From contig NZ_CP046155.1 of the NCBI RefSeq assembly GCF_016403105.1, positions 3,873,906-3,937,905 of the forward strand: a stretch of 64,000 bases of DNA, in the 5' to 3' direction. The notes under the pieces were generated by a model, which was not told the DNA's origin, did no database searches, and was given only the letters and a program-made list of their open reading frames with translations. The stretch comes from Leptolyngbya sp. BL0902. Its GTDB lineage: Bacteria > Cyanobacteriota > Cyanobacteriia > Phormidesmidales > Phormidesmidaceae. A program made the translations under genes and the position numbers. Shown in pieces: positions 61,901 through 64,000 of the stretch; within the stretch, counting starts at the first letter, position 1, and every line of letters begins with the position of its first letter.

Positions 61901-62590
61901 ACGACGACAGGTGAGATTCGCCTTTGGTTCATGGACGGCACCAACGTGACTTCGGCGACAACCCCCCCAGCCCCAACGGCGGCTTGGAGGACGGCTGGAT
62001 TCGCAGATTTCAACAACGATGGCAACATCGATGTGCTGTGGCGTAATACCGACGGCAGGAATTCAATCTGGACGCTCAACAACGGCACTCGGATCCAGGG
62101 GCTGACACTGCCCTCCCAACCCGTTGGCTTTGAGGTCGCAGGGCTCACGGATGTGAACCAAGATGGTTTTGACGACATTATTTGGCGCAATGCAAGCACC
62201 GGACAAAACCTGGCGTGGATCATGGATGGTACGACCTTTAGTGGACGCACCATCACCCTGCCCAGCGCGTCCAGTCAATGGAGTCTAGTGGGTATCGCTG
62301 ACTTTAACAACGACAAAATTGAGGACTTCGTGTGGCGGACAACGACCGGACGCACCTCGATTTGGGAAATGGGGGCCAATGGTACGCGAATCAGGGGCAC
62401 AGGCTTGCCAGATCTCGATCCAGGTTATCAACTGCGGGGTGCGACCGACCTCAACAGTGATAGCCAACCCGATCTGCTCTGGCGCAATTCCACCACAGGC
62501 GACACCCTGGCTTGGATCATGAACGGCACAGCGGTTGCTGGAACCATCAACTACCCGACCCTATCCAGCGATTGGCAAGTGTTCGTGTAG
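52913..62590 (+). CDS. Giant DUF4347-CSPG/cadherin-repeat-FG-GAP surface protein (3225 aa)
   Basis: Predicted large secreted adhesin. DUF4347 fills residues 8-165, with a conserved His in 'LVVIAHGAPG' (His62) and Cys in 'HLYGCQVAAG' (Cys105), a pattern like caspase-type His/Cys dyads. A beta domain (about 180-310) resembles a pre-peptidase/PPC fold. Next come a cadherin-like unit (312-420), alternating PKD-like ('TINWGDGT') and cadherin-like tandem domains (420-1030), about 15 CSPG-type repeats of ~110 residues (1030-2745; 'xVNDxP...ITEG...FTQADINxGxVxFVHDG'), two more PKD-like units and C-terminal FG-GAP/VCBS repeats (2930-3225; 'DFNNDGxxDxxWRN'). No signal peptide or RTX tail is seen; such proteins often use type I export. 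ATG at 52913 follows weak signals. Confidence 0.9.
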   Translation: MANYPSSLIVVDSQVDEYWRLVDHLGRQGTSRVIQANEDGVAVITDVLRQYPTVNTLVVIAHGAPGQMFLGRTSLDLDSLEQYSTTLGQWFGESVTSPQIHLYGCQVAAGDAGSEFLSKLHALTGAGIAASPRWVGHADLGGDWNLDATVGAVTAVNTVDHGFAASYRAVLGSDNFGMTAPLLTAGVTSVGSNVGATHQAGEPIHDPNVAILPQVTQESLNNSIWWQWTATTTGLITVDTLGSSIDTVLAVYTGGAVNSLNQIAFNDNISGSNLQSRTTFTAVMGTTYYFAVDGVGSATGDVRITLNTAPQIAPNQIFSIAENSANGTTVGTVAVNEPVTWSIVSGNPDNDNDGNRAFLINPVTGIITVNDSGDLDFESFATAYNLLVRATDGGGLFDEKFVTINLLDVNEAPVILSLAPTQSSINEGGQITLVGSFRDLDANDLHTVTINWGDGTSDVIGSANLDRDANGNFVFSNLRHIYQDNGTYVITMTVRDAGGLEATPRTTNVVVNNVPPTITQGATLAVTVNEDSPTTFTLNATDPGRQDVLTWNILNQPSNGTATVSGTPGTNQVISYTPNPDFAGTDTFEVQVADGDGGFDTILVTVTVVPQPDPPRGLNIQSEVSTINEGDTFTLTGTFSDPDVGDTFTVTINWGDGTPATVLSNSNIVSLGNGNYRFTTSHTYRVDSGAGSFSISAIVRDSAGLTVSDTLAVTVVNVPPTIVQGSFLPLITNEDTPITFDLSATDPADTNFQWSIVAQPPNGTVTFVTNPNGSANQTLRYTPNANFDQNNEFSIRVSDGNGGVSTITVFVNVVPVNDAPTTLTLTGLPTAPINEGGSVTLGGSFIDVDRIDSHTVTINWGDGTTTTLTAADLTRTPPVTGTTYTLPASTHVYADDGNFTVTVTVTDAAGATTTRTQTVTVNNVAPTILNEAGADPGGLLPTINGLEDTPLTFGLRAFDPGVTDILSWSISSPPSRGTVTILPPVDGEPQQFRYTPNPDVSGPDTFTIRLSDGDGGFDTVVVTVNIVEVNDLPVITTNQFTITEGQPLRLTQANLSATDVETFDPNLLFFIENLAPGNGSTIPAERFEVDGITRNFFTLQEVIEGRVTFVDNGDGVAPAFTIRVQDGNGGTVTVPANVTFIEVNDAPVIVNAGFTVTQGQTVLLTSANFSATDEESDDATLRYDFSRITGGVIRVNGVVSTSFTQADINGGRVSFVHDNSETVPILEYTVSDGLLSTPRTAVVNFINVNDPPRILANRLTLTEGDIVTITLQHIDATDPDNDDNTLVFEVTGLPTDPTAPTYPGTFERFAGGMWIPTTFFTRQDLVDGNVRFNHSGNEVAPAYTLIVRDSGAPVLSDSSAATVNFTAVNDPPIFSRNLLTIAEGATVVLTSTDILATDEETPASGLTFTVSDLVGGRFELVANPGTAITSFTQADINSGRVQFVHDGAERPPTYVLTVSDGVNEVDSEVAVIFTLVNDAPILINNRLTITEGQSRLITTADINASDEEDNDNTLTFTVGRIVGGVFVPDATFAGGRFVFVSAIDVAITSFTRDDIINQRVRFIHDGTETSPNYAIRVTDSGGASTFRNADVTFTPVNDLPVVQRNRLIVEQGGVFVFNRNLADPDLRTTDEETTDPSRIVYTVTAVAGGQFENVSASGVAITEFTQADLDAGNIRFVHDNSETVPSYTLSVSDSTGGVVTSNGNIFYTNINDAPRFLANSFSLIEGGTVVLTTANINAVDPETPAIELRFRIESVVGGFFARASDPTVAITEFTLDDILREDILFVQPPALKEIVPSYTISVIDTDPDPANVNTVTENGTINFTPINDPPEILVNTLTVTEGSTVVFGDGLGTAVTGGVLRATDPETPAAQLIYTVSGVLGGRFELVNGSGVWSPTLTFTQAQITANQVRFVQDGTSVRPSYTVTVRDPEGLTATGTPTVNFTDVNDPPEITRNVLTITEGDTVILSSNNLQYTDEESGPDQVTYTVITVVGGQFERVAAAGTAITSFTQADVNAGAIQFVHDGTETVPSYSLTLRDSGSANGAPITVGPSLVTVNWTRVNDVPEFRVNTLTLNEGDTVILGDTNLLAEDEESGPADLTYQVQSVTNGRFALVSAPTVAITSFTQAQVNAGQVQFVHDGGELAPTYTLVVSDGEGATATIPSSINFTNVNDAPTFLFRNVAITEGATVTLGLNNITATDPDHPDDQILYGVSNVVGGSFFRNGTLLTPWDAANPRDPNATFSAVDLSLGRITFVDNGDNSPPSFSFVAVDPDNAATTVPAIISFTPVNDPPVLRVNQFSITEGQPLVITALNLAAEDEETTNPAQLRYQVRNVVGGSFISLATSNILFSFTQAEVNAGNDIVFIHDGTETVPSFTIEVTDPDGGTTGQIAAIIDYIPVNDAPIFSRNSLTIAEGQTVVLSTTNILVNDVDTPLSLLDFRIDTVQNGFFSRLNTDGTTVQLNAGDTFTRTDLVLGRISFTASDDGSAPAYTLTVRDNDPLGSRETQRVASIAFTPINDLPVITANNFQITEGADLVLTTTNLNATDEETLDRNLLVYTMSGVQGGTFINIGTPTPTNVTTFTQRDVDQGLILFRHNGSETPAAFTIALSDSTGGVTTVPGNVIFTNVNDPPVITANNFPITEGGTLRLTTANLNATDPDNTPAQLVYTVGGLARGQFSRDTDLNGVPDQPGITTFTQQEVLNGAIFFIHDGSENAPTFTLTLSDGQATLPTVPGGIVFTNVNDPPEAVTLALSNTTINEGSGVVLNVTFRDVDSTSHTVTIDWGDGTTTTVPAGQILNEGGGNFRVPTLNRTYPGDGVFTITASVNDGQATTRATAALTVNDVPPIVPLTGSGPIRAGQRYTLNIGTPIDPGNDQYVAFRINWGDGTTTTVNNPGDVTKVYKVFGDYTISVTAIDTNNREFTGFTQTANILFPTTDFSGNGLTDLFWRTGVTNRLWSLNAAGNFGQSQNVQNLDSNFVVQSVADFDNDGKVDVFWRNTTTGEIRLWFMDGTNVTSATTPPAPTAAWRTAGFADFNNDGNIDVLWRNTDGRNSIWTLNNGTRIQGLTLPSQPVGFEVAGLTDVNQDGFDDIIWRNASTGQNLAWIMDGTTFSGRTITLPSASSQWSLVGIADFNNDKIEDFVWRTTTGRTSIWEMGANGTRIRGTGLPDLDPGYQLRGATDLNSDSQPDLLWRNSTTGDTLAWIMNGTAVAGTINYPTLSSDWQVFV

Positions 62591-62624
62591 AGAATTGAGT
62601 TGCGCGTCATAACTTGAATGTGCA

Positions 62625-62650
62625 GGGGGCAGGTCGCTGTCCCCTTTTTT
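62625..62650 (+). terminator. Rho-independent terminator after the giant gene
   Basis: An 8-bp stem (GGGGGCAG/CTGTCCCC, one G-U pair, loop GTCG) is followed by six T. It lies 35 bp after the giant ORF's stop and is the clearest terminator in the window. Confidence 0.85.
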
Positions 62651-62816
62651 CTTGTTTATGGACAGACGGGGACAAGGTCGCAGTCTTGCCATTGCCAAAA
62701 GCTGTCACGGTAGCCATTGCGTAGGGGCCATGGATGGAGGGCAAAGTAAGCCGCCATACCCACAGGGTGATCTGGGCAGATGTCTAGGCCAGGAACTTGC
62801 GGAGGGGCTGGCTGGA

Positions 62817-63587
62817 CTAGAGACGGCGCAGCAGGTAAACGCTATAGCCGTAGGCATCGCTATGACGCTCAAACAGGTCGATTTCTGCCTCGGTGTCTTG
62901 AATCACGGCCTGCATCACGGGGTCAGGGGAATTGCCCAACAATTGCATTTTGGCCTTGAGGGGAGGGTAGTAGTTTTGCCACCAAGCCTCAGCGGGAAGA
63001 CGCTCTACGCCCAACACCTCAAACCCTTGAGAAAGGGCCGTTTGGATGTTGTCGGCCTCGCTGGCCATGGCGGGATAGGCCTGTTGCCAGTAGGCTTCGG
63101 CTGGGGCGGGAATGTCCTCGGTAAACCAGCTCAGTTCTGAAATAACCGCCAGACCACCGGGCTTTAACAAAGGCTTCCAAGCCGCCAAGGCTCCGGCAAA
63201 GGTGAGGTTATAGGCGGCCCCTTCCGACCACAGCAGATCCAGTTCTCCGGGGAGCCAGTCTAACGCGCCAAAGTCGGCCTCAATCCACTGAATCTGATTT
63301 TGTAGCCCCCGTTGTTCCGCCCGCTGAGCCGCTTCGATTAAGAAGTCGGAGGCAAAATCCACCGCCCGCACGGTTGTTTTAAACCAGTCGGCTAACAGGA
63401 CGGCGCTGGCCCCGGTACCGCAGCCCAGATCGGCAATGGTGGGCTGCGGCGGCAAGGGGGGCAACTGGGCGAGAATCCGCCGCGACACTGCTTCATCCCC
63501 TGGCCCCTGGCGGTCTAGGCCACGGTGCAGTTCAATCAGCGCGGCAATGACTGGGTCAAGGTGGGGGGCTGGCTGGGGTTCCGTCAT
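62817..63587 (-). CDS. SAM-dependent methyltransferase (256 aa)
   Basis: Class I methyltransferase: motif I 'TIADLGCGTGASAVLLAD', motif II-like 'VRAVDFASDFLIEAAQRAEQRG', 'WIEADFGALDWLPGELDLLWSEGAAYNL' (split; post-I acid-rich) and 'PLLKPGGLAVISEL'. The 'WSEGAAYNLTF' phrase is typical of the SmtA-like group of small-molecule methyltransferases. The C-terminal domain has aromatic-rich helices (WWQNYYPPLKAKMQLL) and ends in 'YGYSVYLLRRL'. Substrate unknown. It converges on the giant gene and follows the partial gene at the right edge, 85 bp apart, same strand. Confidence 0.88.
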   Translation of the reverse strand: MTEPQPAPHLDPVIAALIELHRGLDRQGPGDEAVSRRILAQLPPLPPQPTIADLGCGTGASAVLLADWFKTTVRAVDFASDFLIEAAQRAEQRGLQNQIQWIEADFGALDWLPGELDLLWSEGAAYNLTFAGALAAWKPLLKPGGLAVISELSWFTEDIPAPAEAYWQQAYPAMASEADNIQTALSQGFEVLGVERLPAEAWWQNYYPPLKAKMQLLGNSPDPVMQAVIQDTEAEIDLFERHSDAYGYSVYLLRRL

Positions 63588-63672
63588 GGTCTCTTAGTTC
63601 CTAGGGGCAGTTCACCCGTCAACGTACACAGGCCAGTTCACTCAGCCAGTCGCCAAGGTCAATTCGCCAAGG

Positions 63673-64000
63673 TTAATTCACAAAGTAGGTGCCATACATC
63701 ATGTACTCATCCCGCTGGGCCTGGGCTTCATCTTCATAGAAGGCGACTTCTACGGTGGTGACGGTGCCCGATGCGTCGGTGTTGGGGATCAGCTTCACGA
63801 AGGGATGGTTGGTGTCGTAGAACTGGGGGTTGGCCTCTAGTTTCAGCAAAAAGCCGCCCTCGGTGCTAATCAGCGTGTAGGGGCTGGTTTGGCCGCTGCC
63901 CCAGGTGATGTCGCCGCTGGTGATGGTCATGGGGCCAAAGGCGAGGAGGACGTTGCTCATGGGCTCCCACTGTTTGACGAGGGCATCGGGGAGCGGGTCG
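63673..64000 (-). CDS. Conserved small protein, C-terminal part (start beyond window)
   Basis: The frame from the right edge is open to a stop at 63673. It gives at least 109 residues, and the ATG at 63960 (MSNVLLAFGPM) is probably internal because the upstream codons read 'DPLPDALVKQWEP' in frame without a stop, like the N-terminal helix of the protein. It is a beta-rich, acidic soluble protein ('WGSGQTSPYTLISTEGGFLLKL', 'VTTVEVAFYEDEAQAQRDEYM'). I do not recognise a family. Conserved cyanobacterial protein is my guess. Confidence 0.6.
   Translation of the reverse strand, partial: DPLPDALVKQWEPMSNVLLAFGPMTITSGDITWGSGQTSPYTLISTEGGFLLKLEANPQFYDTNHPFVKLIPNTDASGTVTTVEVAFYEDEAQAQRDEYMMYGTYFVN

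Noticed and set aside
1-64000. Over-representation of CCTAGG palindromes and lack of the HIP1 octamer GCGATCGC
   Set aside because: CCTAGG looks frequent by eye and HIP1 was not noticed, but I cannot count reliably by hand, so I do not claim it.

Overview
The window is chromosomal DNA from a cyanobacterium, most likely a filamentous one of moderately high G+C. The markers are the consecutive pipX-pipY-sepF-proC cluster, a DUF751 (Ycf33-like) gene beside rbfA, the Ccs1/CcdA cytochrome c maturation proteins, glycolate dehydrogenase GlcD, CobM, a probable cyanobacteriochrome photosensor and heptamer-type tandem repeats. The exact genus cannot be read from the sequence. I saw no rRNA, tRNA, CRISPR array or intact transposon.

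Layout. 1-7.7 kb: end of a CBS-domain protein, a large SNF2-type helicase, a small conserved protein, two tandem FHA proteins and a cyclic-nucleotide-binding-domain protein. 8.1-14.5 kb: a minus-strand chaperone-usher-like fimbrial locus: two paralogous two-cysteine pilin-like proteins, a third small secreted protein, a PapD-like chaperone and a large usher-like outer-membrane protein with a long proline-rich N-terminal insert. The two pilin genes carry duplicated upstream elements. 15.1-18.3 kb: HAD phosphatase, cysteine synthase, signal peptidase I. 18.4-19.8 kb: A+T-rich stretch with a cluster of six copies of a 14-bp motif. 19.9-31.9 kb: glcD, GT8 glycosyltransferase, Uma2-type protein, hisIE, DUF751-rbfA-nagZ operon, cobM, an AAA-less M41-type protease and a membrane-anchored coiled-coil protein.

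32-40.1 kb: ccdA and ccs1, which work together in cytochrome c maturation, are separated by about 6 kb of accessory, partly A+T-rich DNA. It carries an RHH protein with a 2-TM protein, several very small genes and an 827-residue NACHT NTPase of the kind used in bacterial immunity. This is the best candidate for an undescribed system here. 40.3-46.6 kb: EcfT/CbiQ, PabB/TrpE-like chorismate enzyme, then pipX-pipY-sepF-proC. 46.7-51.9 kb: small membrane protein, a PAS-GAF-GGDEF protein whose GAF has the DXCF signature of blue/green cyanobacteriochromes, an alanine/serine-glyoxylate aminotransferase, a RibD-C reductase and a methyltransferase. 52.9-62.6 kb: one giant 3225-residue protein with an N-terminal DUF4347 domain (His/Cys pair), about 15 CSPG/cadherin-like repeats and C-terminal FG-GAP repeats. 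The window ends with a methyltransferase and the C-terminal part of a small conserved protein.

Functional links: GlcD and the glyoxylate aminotransferase are consecutive photorespiratory steps; PipX connects the region to NtcA/PII control of C/N balance; the usher locus, signal peptidase and giant adhesin point to an elaborate cell surface. Several genes (pabB, ccs1, usher, uma2) have low-complexity or repeat-derived segments inside or at the ends of their coding regions, so repeats appear to shape proteins here.
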